A stretch of DNA of 64,000 nt. Origin: Dyella marensis (GTDB taxonomy: Bacteria > Pseudomonadota > Gammaproteobacteria > Xanthomonadales > Rhodanobacteraceae). Of the stretch, positions 1-8,447 are shown piece by piece. Where the stretch lies: contig NZ_FONH01000005.1 of assembly GCF_900112865.1 (NCBI RefSeq), positions 186,001-250,000 of the forward strand, in the 5' to 3' direction. The notes below the pieces were generated by a model. It saw only the letters and a program-made list of their open reading frames with translations. It was not told the DNA's origin and did not search any database. The first letter of the stretch is position 1. Every line of letters starts with the position of its first letter. Made by a program: the position numbers and the translations under genes.

Positions 1-2
1 GG

Positions 3-707
3 AACGACGAGCGCAATGCGGTGGAAGCGTTCGACGAACACCGCTACGCCAGCATCGTGCTGTCGCGCCGCAGCGTGCCGGTGCAGGCGGAGGACGCATT
101 GCCGGCACTGCTCGCCGCGATCCGCGCCAAGGGGCTGGATGCACTGCCCTGGAGCGAGAACGCACGCCGCCTGCGCCTGCGCATGCAGGCCGTGCGCGAG
201 TGGATGCCGGAGCTCGGCTTGCCGGATGTCAGCGACCAGGCACTGCTGGATTCGCTGGAGTCGTGGCTGGCGCCGTATCTCGACGGCAAGCGCCGCTTCG
301 ACGCGCTCAGCGCGGAAGAGCTGTCGCAGGCGCTGGGCTCGCTGTTCGACTACGAGCAGCGCCGCGCGCTCGACACGCATGCACCGGAGAACCTCACCGT
401 GCCCAGCGGCATGAGCCGCCGCATCGAATACGCCGCCGGCGAACCGCCGGTGCTGGCGGTGAAGCTGCAGGAACTGTTCGGCCTGGCCGATACACCGCGC
501 GTGGGCAACGGCCGCGTGCCGGTGACGCTGCACCTGCTGTCGCCCGCGGGCCGCCCGATCCAGGTCACGCAGGATCTGAAAGGCTTCTGGGAGCGCACCT
601 ATCCGGAAGTGAAGAAGGAATTGAAGGGACGTTATCCGCGGCATCCGTGGCCGGACGATCCGTGGAGCGCGACGCCGACGCATCGGGCCAAGCCGCGCGG
701 AACGTAA
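3..707 (+). CDS. hrpB: ATP-dependent helicase HrpB, C-terminal part (5' truncated by window edge)
   Basis: The open frame runs in from the left edge (first full codon at base 3) and ends at a TAA. The roughly 234 visible residues match the C-terminal region of the DEAH-box helicase HrpB: the stretch ending FWERTYPEVKKELKGRYPRH and PWPDDPW is diagnostic of the HrpB C-terminal domain. The helicase motifs lie outside the window. HrpB is a superfamily 2 RNA/DNA helicase of about 830 residues whose cellular role is poorly defined. It converges on glk, with a palindromic repeat unit filling the gap. Identity is confident; the start is not in view. Confidence 0.9.
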   Translation, partial: NDERNAVEAFDEHRYASIVLSRRSVPVQAEDALPALLAAIRAKGLDALPWSENARRLRLRMQAVREWMPELGLPDVSDQALLDSLESWLAPYLDGKRRFDALSAEELSQALGSLFDYEQRRALDTHAPENLTVPSGMSRRIEYAAGEPPVLAVKLQELFGLADTPRVGNGRVPVTLHLLSPAGRPIQVTQDLKGFWERTYPEVKKELKGRYPRHPWPDDPWSATPTHRAKPRGT

Positions 708-710
708 AGC

Positions 711-874
711 CCCTCTCCCGTCGGGAGAGGGGTTGGGGTGAGGGTACGGGCGGAGCGCGAGAGTGATGTGCACGACTCCGGTCGTACCCTCATCCGCCTG
801 CCGGCACCTTCCTCGCTCCTCAGAGCCGCGCACATCCGTGTGCGCTCCCCGCGTGCTCCCGGAGGGAGAAGGAT
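711..874. repeat. Compound palindromic intergenic repeat, family 1 (degenerate copy)
   Basis: A hairpin CCCCTCTCCC/GGGAGAGGGG is followed by GTTGGGGTGAGGGTACGGGCGGAGCGC, an inverted copy of its core, and a final GGAGGGAGAAGG. The same architecture recurs at 11301, 29690, 33152 and 50876. This copy is the most diverged: its second half has extra bases. It sits between the convergent ends of hrpB and glk, so it may act as a bidirectional transcript end. Confidence 0.85.
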
Positions 875-895
875 TTCACAGTTGAGAGTTGTCGC

Positions 896-1915
896 TCAGC
901 CCGCCGCAGGCACCAGCGGCCTGCCACTCTCCAGCACCGCAAACGCCGCCGCTCCCAGCAGCCCCGTCTCGGCATGCATCATCGCCACCGTCGGCACCTG
1001 CTCCATGGTCTCCTTGAAGCGCCCCTTCGATTCGAAGCGCTCGCGGAAGCCGCCATGCTGCAGCCACGGCAGCAGGATCGGCAGCACGCCGCCGGTGAGG
1101 AACACGCCGTCCCAGCCGCCCAGGCTCAGCACCAGGTCGCCGGCTACGCTGCCGAAGATGCCGGCCAGCGTCTCTACCGTGCGCACGCACAGCGGATCGG
1201 TGCCGGCGTTGGCGCGCGTGGTGATGTCCTCGGGGGTGTATTCCTCGGCCTTGAGGCCTTCGATGTCGGCCAGGGCGAGATAGAGATTGACCAGGCCGTT
1301 GCCGCAGATCATGCGCTCGTTCGAGACGCGTCCGAAGCGGGCGTTGAGGCGGTGCAGGATCTCCACGTCCTCGGCGGTATGCGCGGCGAAGCCGGCGTGG
1401 CCGCCTTCGGTTTCCAGCACCGTCCAGCGGCCGTCGCGCAGCAGCAGGCCGGCGACGCCCAGGCCCGTGCCGGGACCGACCACCACGAAAGTCTGCGAAT
1501 GGTGCGCGCCGATCTTCGGCGGCTGCGGCGCGCCGACCGGCTGCAGTTCGTTGCAGGCCAGCAGCGGCACCGCCATGCCTTGCGCGGCGAAGTCGTTGAT
1601 CAGGCGCACCGAGTCGAACTTCAGGTCCGCGGCCAGCCCGTGCGCCGAGACCTGCCAGGGATTGTTGGTGACCTTCACCGTCTCGCCGTCGACGATGCGG
1701 CCGGCCGCGGCGATCACCGCGCGCCCGGCGGACAGGCCGCTGTCGGCGAAGTACTGGCGGATGGTGTCGGCCATGGACGGGAAGTCCTTGACCCGGTACC
1801 GCCGCACGCTGTCCAGCAGCAGCGGTTGGGGCAGGGCCGGGTCGGCCAGGGCGAAGCGGACATTGGTGCCGCCGAGGTCGGCGAGCAGGGTCTTGGCGCT
1901 GGAAGTCGAGCTCAT
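896..1915 (-). CDS. glk: Glucokinase
   Basis: A 339-residue ROK-unrelated (bacterial Glk family) glucokinase that phosphorylates glucose with ATP to glucose-6-phosphate in the cytoplasm. The N-terminal phosphate-binding motif LLADLGGTNVRFALAD and the central EGGHAGFAAHTAED substrate-binding segment are clear, and the length fits the family. I chose the ATG at 1915 because AGGA lies about seven bases upstream; an in-frame ATG at 1942 would add nine residues. The gene follows the GH1 beta-glucosidase on the same strand with a short gap, so the pair probably releases glucose from beta-glucosides and immediately traps it. Confidence 0.93.
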   Translation of the reverse strand: MSSTSSAKTLLADLGGTNVRFALADPALPQPLLLDSVRRYRVKDFPSMADTIRQYFADSGLSAGRAVIAAAGRIVDGETVKVTNNPWQVSAHGLAADLKFDSVRLINDFAAQGMAVPLLACNELQPVGAPQPPKIGAHHSQTFVVVGPGTGLGVAGLLLRDGRWTVLETEGGHAGFAAHTAEDVEILHRLNARFGRVSNERMICGNGLVNLYLALADIEGLKAEEYTPEDITTRANAGTDPLCVRTVETLAGIFGSVAGDLVLSLGGWDGVFLTGGVLPILLPWLQHGGFRERFESKGRFKETMEQVPTVAMMHAETGLLGAAAFAVLESGRPLVPAAG

Positions 1916-1960
1916 GAACGGTCCTGGCAACGGATCACGCAAAGCGTGCCGGGTGCGGGC

Positions 1961-3313
1961 TCAATCGTCCAGCACCGCGCCGTTGCTCTCGATGACCCTG
2001 GCATAGAGTTTCGCCGTCGCCTTCGGCGTGCGTTTCTGCGTGGCGAAATCGACATGGTACAGGCCAAAGCGCTTGGAGAAACCCAGGGACCATTCCAGAT
2101 TGTCCAGCAGCGACCAGGCGTAGTAGCCCTTGAGGTTGACGCCGGCCTCGATCGCCTTGTGCAGGGCCCGCAGATGCTTGCGCAGATAGCCGGTGCGCAG
2201 GGGATCGTCCAGCACCTCGCCCTCGGCCACCGGCGGATCGTAGAAGGCCGAACCGTTCTCGGTGATGTACAGCGGGATGTCGCCGTAGCGGTCCTTGAAC
2301 CAGGTGAGCGTGTCGGTGAGGCCCTGCTCGAACACTTCCCAGCCCGTCTCGGTGTAGGTCTTGTTGGCCTGGCGCACCGGCGAGGCCTTCAGCGGGTACT
2401 GGTTCGGGTCGTGCTTCACCACGGCGCGGGTGTAGTAGTTGATGCCGACGAAATCGACCTTCTGCCGGGTCAGCTTGAAGTCGTCCGCCGGGAAGTCCGG
2501 CCAGGCCTCGCCGAAGATTTCCTTCAGCTCCGGCGGATAGCTGCCCAGCAGGGCCGGATCGGCGAACTGCTCGTTCATGTAGGCATGCGCGCGGCGGGTG
2601 GCGGCCAGGTCGTCGGCGCTCTGCGAGTGCGGGTACTTCGGCTCGATGTTGAACACCACGCCGATCTCATGCTTGCCGTGCGCGCGATAGGCCTGGATGC
2701 CGGCGCCGCTGGCGCGCATCAGGTTGTGCGCGGCGATCGGCGCCTCGTACTTGCTGCGGTGACCCGGGGCCAGCGCGCCGTGCAGGTAGCCGCCGTCGGT
2801 GACCACCCACGGCTCGTTGAGCGTGGCCCAGCGCTGCACGCGGCCGTCCAGCGCCTTGAACATCACCTCGGCATATTCGGCGAACCAATGCGCGCTGTCG
2901 CGGTTGAGCCAGCCGCCGCGGTCGTCGAGCGCGGCCGGCATGTCCCAGTGGAACAGGGTGGCGTTGGGCGCGATGCCGTTTTCCAGCAGCTCGTCGACCA
3001 GGCGCTTGTAGAAATCCAGGCCCTTCTCGTTGACCCGGCCGGTGCCCTCCGGCAGCACGCGCGCCCAGGCGATGGAGAAGCGGTAGCCGTGCAGGCCCAG
3101 CGCCTTCATCAGCTGCACGTCGTCCTTGTAGCGGCGGTAGTGGTCGCAGGCGATGTCGCCGGTGTCCCCGCCGACCATCATCCCGGGCGTGTGGGCGAAG
3201 CGTTCCCAGATGCTCGGGCCGGCGCCGTCGGCCAGCGGGGAGCCCTCGATCTGGTAGGCGGAGGTGGCGGCGCCCCACAGGAAGCCTTCGGGGAAACGGT
3301 AGCTACGGGTCAT
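1961..3313 (-). CDS. bglB: GH1 family beta-glucosidase
   Basis: A 450-residue glycoside hydrolase family 1 enzyme (a retaining TIM barrel). It has the N-terminal signature FPEGFLWGAATSAYQIEG, the acid/base Glu167 in TLNEP and the nucleophile Glu352 in YITENG. There is no signal peptide, so it acts in the cytoplasm on imported beta-glucosides or cellobiose. It is co-directional with glk (spacing under 50 bases). Its start lies 34 bases from the perfect palindrome at 3347-3360, which probably controls it. The symbol is only a family name; aryl-beta-glucosidase or beta-galactosidase activity cannot be excluded. Confidence 0.92.
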   Translation of the reverse strand: MTRSYRFPEGFLWGAATSAYQIEGSPLADGAGPSIWERFAHTPGMMVGGDTGDIACDHYRRYKDDVQLMKALGLHGYRFSIAWARVLPEGTGRVNEKGLDFYKRLVDELLENGIAPNATLFHWDMPAALDDRGGWLNRDSAHWFAEYAEVMFKALDGRVQRWATLNEPWVVTDGGYLHGALAPGHRSKYEAPIAAHNLMRASGAGIQAYRAHGKHEIGVVFNIEPKYPHSQSADDLAATRRAHAYMNEQFADPALLGSYPPELKEIFGEAWPDFPADDFKLTRQKVDFVGINYYTRAVVKHDPNQYPLKASPVRQANKTYTETGWEVFEQGLTDTLTWFKDRYGDIPLYITENGSAFYDPPVAEGEVLDDPLRTGYLRKHLRALHKAIEAGVNLKGYYAWSLLDNLEWSLGFSKRFGLYHVDFATQKRTPKATAKLYARVIESNGAVLDD

Positions 3314-3346
3314 GGTGGGATCTCGGCATGCCGCGTCGCGGCTTGA

Positions 3347-3360
3347 TGTAAACGTTTACA
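3347..3360. promoter_or_regulatory. LacI-family-type operator palindrome
   Basis: TGTAAACGTTTACA is a perfect 14-bp palindrome in the divergent region between the beta-glucosidase (start 3313, minus) and the ABC ATPase (start 3470, plus). A dyad centred on CG with flanking AAA/TTT is typical of LacI/GalR operators for sugar catabolism. No LacI-type regulator is encoded in the window. Control of both directions is an inference from position. Confidence 0.75.
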
Positions 3361-3469
3361 TTGGAGAATATCCGAATGTTTCCCGCTTGTGCAGCCCGTC
3401 CGGCTGGCCGGCATCCCGCCCATATGGTTCGATCCGCGGACCGAGGGCCTTGAGAAGAGAGACGTATCG

Positions 3470-4561
3470 ATGGCCAAGGTCCGCCTGGACAAGCTGCGCA
3501 AGGTCTACCCCAACGGCCACGTCGGCGTGGCAGAGGCCAGCTTCGAGATCGCCGACGGCGAGCTGCTGGTGCTGGTCGGCCCCTCCGGCTGCGGCAAGAC
3601 CACCCTGCTGCGCATGATCGCCGGGCTGGAATCGATCAGCGGCGGCACCCTGAGCATCGGCGAGCGCGTGGTGAACGACATCGCGCCGAAGGACCGGGAC
3701 ATCGCCATGGTGTTCCAGAACTACGCGCTGTATCCGCACATGACCGTGGCCGAGAACCTCGGCTTCGGCCTGAAACTGCGCGGCCAGCCCAAGGCCGAGA
3801 TCGAGCGCCGCGTGGCCGAGGCCGCCCGCATGCTGGAACTGGAACAGCGCCTGGACTCGCGCCCCGCCGCGCTGTCCGGCGGCCAGCGCCAGCGCGTGGC
3901 GCTGGGCCGGGCGCTGGTGCGCGATCCGAAGGTGTTCCTGCTGGACGAGCCGCTGTCCAACCTGGACGCCAAGCTGCGCCTGTCGATGCGCGTGGAGATC
4001 GCGCGCATCCACCAGCGCCTGAAGGCCACCATGGTCTACGTCACCCACGACCAGATCGAAGCGATGACCCTGGGCCAGCGCATCGTGGTGCTCAACGGCG
4101 GCGTGATCCAGCAGATCGACACCCCGATGAACCTGTACGACACGCCAGCCAATCTGTTCGTCGCCGGCTTCCTCGGCAGCCCGGCGATGAACCTGCTGCG
4201 CGGCATTCTTTATCGCGACGGCGGCTGGAAGCTGGCCATGCCGCAGGGCGAGCTGGTCCTGGGCGAGCTGCCGCAGGGCGCGGCGCTGGAGGCCTGGCGC
4301 GACCGCGATATCGTGGTCGGCCTGCGCCCGGAAGACCTGCTGCTGTGCGCCGATGCCGCTGGCGCCGCGCTGGCCGCGCAACTGGAAGTGGTCGAGCCGG
4401 TGGGCAACGAGGTCTTCCTCAACCTGCGCCACGGCGAGCTGGCCCTGGTCTCGCGCATGCCGCCGCGCGAGCTGCCGGCGCCGGGCAGCACGCTGCATTT
4501 CGGCTTCGCGCCGGAGCGGCTGCATTTCTTCGACGCCAAGGGCGAGGGCGCCCGCATCGCG

Positions 4562-4564
<3 letters not shown>
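3470..4564 (+). CDS. ugpC: Carbohydrate ABC transporter ATP-binding protein (UgpC/MsmK/MalK-like)
   Basis: A 364-residue CUT1-type ATPase energising sugar or glycerol-phosphate import at the inner membrane. Walker A is GPSGCGKT (37-44), the signature is LSGGQRQR, Walker B is VFLLDEPLSNLD, and the H-loop is VTHDQ. A C-terminal TOBE/MalK-like regulatory region of about 120 residues follows. The ATG at 3470 is chosen because homologues begin with MAxVxLxxLRKVY; upstream in-frame codons look non-coding. No permease or binding-protein gene is adjacent, so this may be a shared (MsmK/MsmX-like) ATPase serving permeases elsewhere. Its TAG stop lies inside a repeat of the GTAGGTTGGGG family. Confidence 0.9.
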
Positions 4565-5665
<1,101 letters not shown>

Positions 5666-5736
5666 CGGCTGGCGTTGCTCGGGCAGTCTCTGTCTGTAGC
5701 GGATGAGGTCATCGTTTGTACCGTTGTCTGATCATG

Positions 5737-5831
5737 CCGGATGACCCTCATTCGCTCTTTCGAATAGCGTTGCCGTGCGATCCGAAATGTGGGTCGCTAC
5801 ATCAACCGACAACATTCGACGGAGATTGCGC
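5737..5831 (+). promoter_or_regulatory. Upstream region of micro-peptide 1, duplicated at 6193-6287
   Basis: The 95 bases before the first peptide align with the 95 bases before the second. Both start CCGGATGAC, contain ATAGCGTTG 68-69 bases before the ATG, then a GCGAT(C/T)CGAA segment. Conservation outside the coding part suggests a shared promoter or operator copied together with the gene. A GGAG ribosome site stands 8-11 bases before the ATG. Confidence 0.6.
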
Positions 5832-5984
5832 ATGAAGTTTTTCATGAAAGCATGGAGCCGCTTTGCGCCCGCCGTGGCCATTGCCCTCTTCTTTGTTCCA
5901 TTGATCGCGCAGGCGTCATCCGATTTTCATGGACAAGCCTGTAGCTGCGGTTTCGATAGGCCCTTCAAGCATTGCCCTTGTTGA
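5832..5984 (+). CDS. Exported cysteine-rich micro-peptide 1 (unknown family)
   Basis: A 50-residue protein I do not recognise. It begins MKFFMKAWSRFAPAVAIALF, giving a short basic N-region and a hydrophobic core over residues 12-25. An AQA motif at 26-28 fits signal peptidase I, which would leave a mature peptide of about 22 residues. The mature part carries CSCG at 37-40 and a terminal CPC at 48-50, four cysteines in all. It aligns without gaps with the second peptide (about 24 of 49 residues identical, both with CxCG at 37-40), which strongly supports real coding. Local base composition is less GC-rich than the flanks, suggesting acquisition. Roles such as bacteriocin, metal binder or signal are guesses. 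Confidence 0.7.
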   Translation: MKFFMKAWSRFAPAVAIALFFVPLIAQASSDFHGQACSCGFDRPFKHCPC

Positions 5985-6192
5985 CGCGTACAACTGGCAT
6001 GAGCGGATGTGGCTGGCCTGGCGAACCAGGTCCTGTGCCAGGTCAGCGCGGCGCCTTGTGCGGGTCATGTCGACCATGATGGTAAATGGCGCTTGGTGGT
6101 ACTCCAGGCGTCGCACTAGGCAGTGATGCGGAGTGCCGGGTATTACCCCTTCGACCTGACAAGGTCGCAGTTTGCATCCGTGTCAGGTCAAT

Positions 6193-6287
6193 CCGGATGA
6201 CGTCCATCCGTCCGGTCGATAGCGTTGGTGCGCGATTCGAAGAATTTCATCGCAAAGCACCGACCATATCTTTAATGGAGAACAGCC
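6193..6287 (+). promoter_or_regulatory. Upstream region of micro-peptide 2 (copy of 5737-5831)
   Basis: This is the paralogous leader region: CCGGATGAC at its start and ATAGCGTTG at 6219-6227, 69 bases before the ATG. It ends with ATGGAG as ribosome site about seven bases before the start. Just upstream an inverted repeat GACCTGAC (6153-6160) / GTCAGGTC (6182-6189) could end transcripts of peptide 1. Function inferred from conservation only. Confidence 0.55.
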
Positions 6288-6437
6288 ATGAGCTTTTTCA
6301 AGCAAGCATGGGGCCGCTTTGCTCCTGCGGCGGGCATCGCGCTCTTTTTTGTTTCGTGGATCGCGCCGGCATCGAAGAGCACCCAGAGCAGGGGCTGCGA
6401 TTGCGGTGATTACAATCCGATCCCCACTCCCTTCTGA
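6288..6437 (+). CDS. Exported cysteine-containing micro-peptide 2 (paralogue of 5832-5984)
   Basis: A 49-residue protein starting MSFFKQAWGRFAPAAGIALF, paralogous to peptide 1. The shared frame is FF..AW.RFAPA..IALFFV..IA.AS. An APA motif at 26-28 predicts Sec export and signal-peptidase cleavage, giving a mature peptide of about 21 residues with CDCG at 37-40 and a Pro-rich tail (NPIPTPF). The terminal CPC of peptide 1 is absent, so the two products differ most where they would be exposed. It is followed within 65 bases by the LpxL-like gene on the same strand, with a strong hairpin between them. No known family was recognised. Confidence 0.72.
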   Translation: MSFFKQAWGRFAPAAGIALFFVSWIAPASKSTQSRGCDCGDYNPIPTPF

Positions 6438-6448
6438 TGCATGACACC

Positions 6449-6483
6449 GCGGATCGTGGTCGGCCTCGCCGGCCACGATCCGC
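6449..6483 (+). terminator. Hairpin between micro-peptide 2 and the LpxL-like gene
   Basis: GCGGATCGTGG pairs perfectly with CCACGATCCGC (11 bp). The inner GGTCGGC/GCCGGCC overlaps and extends the helix to a tiny loop. No T-run follows, so it is better read as a read-through attenuator or mRNA-stability element than a full terminator. It could make the peptide transcript more abundant than the downstream gene. Confidence 0.55.
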
Positions 6484-6501
6484 GCAGACAAGGGGATATC
6501 C

Positions 6502-7365
6502 GTGCGTCTTGCCCAGCCGATGATCGAGCGCCTGCCGCGGCTTGCGCGCCGCGTTCTGCCTTCCGTCGTTGCATGCAGGCTATACGGCTCGATGGAGCGG
6601 GCGCGCTACCTGCACGACACCTATCAGGCGCTGCAGCAGTCCGGGCTGTATTCGAGACGAGTCTTTCTCGATGCCTCTGCGGTTCGTCCGAGGTTCATCG
6701 CGGACCGGACCTTCGTGGCGCACGCCAGGCCGGACGATATTGTCCGCTTGGCGCCCACTGTCCGGCCGGAGGACGCAAATTTCGCGGCGATACGGCGACA
6801 GCTCGCCGAGGGCCGGCCGTTCCTGTTCGGCTGCTCGTACTTCGGTTGCATCTATTTCGCGCTGCTGGCCTTGAAGGATCTGGTGCGCGAACTGCTGGTG
6901 GTGGTGGCGCGCGATCCGGCGCCGGGCCTGCATTACTTCAACAAGATCGCGATGGCTTCCGGTATCCGCATCACGGTCGCCGGAACTACCGAAAGCACGA
7001 TCGCGCTGCGGATCCTGCGGCACCTCGCGCGCGGCGGCGCCGTGGCGACCATGCTCGACTGCTTCCACGGCGAGCGGCTCGAATTGCGCAGCGATTTTCT
7101 GGGCAAGCCCGCGGCATCGCCGGGCACGCTTTACGGCATTGCCCGCAGAGCCGGCGCGATCGTGGTGCCCACCGCCTCCATCCACAAGGACGGCAAGCAG
7201 CTGCTTGAGATCGGCAACCTGATCGATCTGCCGTCGACTTCCATCGAGGCGGCCAGCCAAAGCGTCAACGACTACTTCAGCGACTTGATCCGCACCTATC
7301 CGGGCCAGTGGATGGGCTGGCCGAACCTGCTGGCCCGGTGGCAGGTGGCGCGTCAGACGTATTGA
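6502..7365 (+). CDS. LpxL/HtrB-like (LABLAT family) protein with substituted catalytic motif
   Basis: A 287-residue protein with the LpxL/HtrB lipid-A acyltransferase layout. The acceptor region is GRPFLFGCSYFGCIYF (104-119). A later block runs FLGKPAASPGTLYGIARRAG (199-218), like the family's FFGxPAxTPxGxAxLARxxG. The C-terminus RTYPGQWMGWP resembles hPxQWxW. The family's HX4(E/D) dyad is replaced by Tyr113 and Tyr118, so acyl transfer by the usual mechanism is doubtful. The GTG start at 6502 has AAGGGG about six bases upstream. It follows the two micro-peptides and overlaps the convergent tautomerase gene by 13 bases. It could be a peptide-modifying enzyme, an immunity or membrane protein, or a dead homologue. 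Confidence 0.75.
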   Translation: MRLAQPMIERLPRLARRVLPSVVACRLYGSMERARYLHDTYQALQQSGLYSRRVFLDASAVRPRFIADRTFVAHARPDDIVRLAPTVRPEDANFAAIRRQLAEGRPFLFGCSYFGCIYFALLALKDLVRELLVVVARDPAPGLHYFNKIAMASGIRITVAGTTESTIALRILRHLARGGAVATMLDCFHGERLELRSDFLGKPAASPGTLYGIARRAGAIVVPTASIHKDGKQLLEIGNLIDLPSTSIEAASQSVNDYFSDLIRTYPGQWMGWPNLLARWQVARQTY

Positions 7366-7733
7366 GCGATGCCGTTGCCGAACGACCAGTTCTCCTTGCC
7401 GGTCTCCAGCAAGTTGATGAACAGGTTTTCCGGCCGCAATCCAGGTTCTTCCGCTAGCAGCTCGGCCATGCGTCGGTAGAACGCCTGCTTCTTCTCGGTC
7501 GTACGCGTGTTGTTGCAGGCGATCTGCACGATCACCAGATCGTCGTCGCGCTCGACGCCCAGGTAATGCGCGTCGTAGTCGAACTCCTCGGCGTCATGCT
7601 GGCTGACCAGGATGAAGCGATCGTTCTCCGGCACGTCGAAGGCCTCGCGCATGGCGCGGTAGATGCCGTTGCGCAGGGCGGCGATGTAGGCGGCGGACTT
7701 GCCGCGGCGCAGGGCGATGCGGACCAGGGGCAT
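7353..7733 (-). CDS. Tautomerase superfamily protein
   Basis: A 126-residue protein starting MPLVRIALRRGKS; removal of Met exposes the catalytic Pro1 of the 4-oxalocrotonate tautomerase/MIF superfamily. Length and the motif LLAEEPGLRPENLFINLLET point to the trimeric, longer subgroup (Tautomerase_3-like) rather than the 62-residue 4-OT. The substrate is unknown. The start at 7733 is fixed by the MPL N-terminus; in-frame upstream sequence looks non-coding. It follows the DUF4865 gene with an 11-base gap, and that pair stands divergent from a LysR regulator, a combination often seen together. Confidence 0.88.
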   Translation of the reverse strand: MPLVRIALRRGKSAAYIAALRNGIYRAMREAFDVPENDRFILVSQHDAEEFDYDAHYLGVERDDDLVIVQIACNNTRTTEKKQAFYRRMAELLAEEPGLRPENLFINLLETGKENWSFGNGIAQYV

Positions 7734-7744
7734 GGCGGGATTCC

Positions 7745-8332
7745 TCAGGCGGTGACGGGGGAAAGATGACGGCGTGGCAGGGACACATGGCCCACGTCGT
7801 AAAGCTGGCGGCCATCGCGGGCCAGTTCCGGTCGCAGTTCGTGCCACAGGCGGAAGCGCACCAGGGTCCAGCCCGCAGGTTCGAACGCGCTGACCGCGGC
7901 GAGCGCACCGTCGGCCAGGTCCGCGCGGACGCGTTCGGCTTCGCGCTCGCGCAGCTCATCCAGGTCGGCATACGGCGCGATGCTTTCCAGATCGCGCGAC
8001 GCGCACACCGCCTGCGTCGCCTCCGGCGCGACCTCGCCCTGCCACACCGACCAGGTGCGCACCTCCGGCCAGCCGAACGCCTGCGCCACGCCGGCAAAGC
8101 CACTGCTGCCGAGGAAGGCGTTCATGCCCTCGGCGTCGTCCCACAGATAGAACGGCGCATACAGGTTGTGCCGCGTCGGCAGGCGGGCGCCACGGCGGTC
8201 GGCGCTGAGGTAGGCCTTGAAGCGCAGCCGTGGGAACTGGTCGAGCAGGTGGCCTTTCTCGGCGATGCGCCGGCGGACTATGCCCATGTCGTAGTCGGCG
8301 GGCAGGACGAATCCGTATTGCATGGCCAGCAT
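7745..8332 (-). CDS. DUF4865 family protein
   Basis: A 195-residue cytoplasmic protein beginning MLAMQYGFVLPADYDMGIVR, the characteristic DUF4865 N-terminus, with a ferredoxin-like or monooxygenase-like feel (AMQYxFxLPADYDMxxIRxR and FKAYL). The function is uncharacterised. It forms a two-gene unit with the tautomerase and is divergent from a LysR regulator, suggesting LysR-controlled metabolism of a small carbonyl or aromatic compound. The functional link is inference from gene order. Confidence 0.85.
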   Translation of the reverse strand: MLAMQYGFVLPADYDMGIVRRRIAEKGHLLDQFPRLRFKAYLSADRRGARLPTRHNLYAPFYLWDDAEGMNAFLGSSGFAGVAQAFGWPEVRTWSVWQGEVAPEATQAVCASRDLESIAPYADLDELREREAERVRADLADGALAAVSAFEPAGWTLVRFRLWHELRPELARDGRQLYDVGHVSLPRRHLSPVTA

Positions 8333-8447
8333 GGCTAGGACTCCTCAGGGTTGACGGCGCCTACCGTAACGCCACAAGCTAGTTCGTAAAATCGGGAAAT
8401 ATGAAACTAATCATCCATAAAAACGGGATGATTCCGGGGGCAGGGCC
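8333..8447. promoter_or_regulatory. Divergent promoter region, DUF4865/tautomerase versus LysR
   Basis: This 115-base gap is more AT-rich than its surroundings (for example AAAATCGGGAAATATGAAAC) and separates two divergent units, the usual place for LysR binding sites. I could not single out one T-N11-A box or promoter with confidence. Confidence 0.4.

Noticed and set aside
974-3346. A 790-codon open frame antisense to glk and the beta-glucosidase gene
   Set aside because: It is a shadow of two clear enzymes in GC-rich DNA; its translation is low-complexity (Gly/Ala/Val/Arg/Gln/His-rich) with no domain.
5999-6079. A 26-codon frame (MSGCGWPGEPGP...) with three cysteines between the two micro-peptide genes
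   Set aside because: No ribosome site, no hydrophobic leader and no alignment to the two peptides; probably chance.
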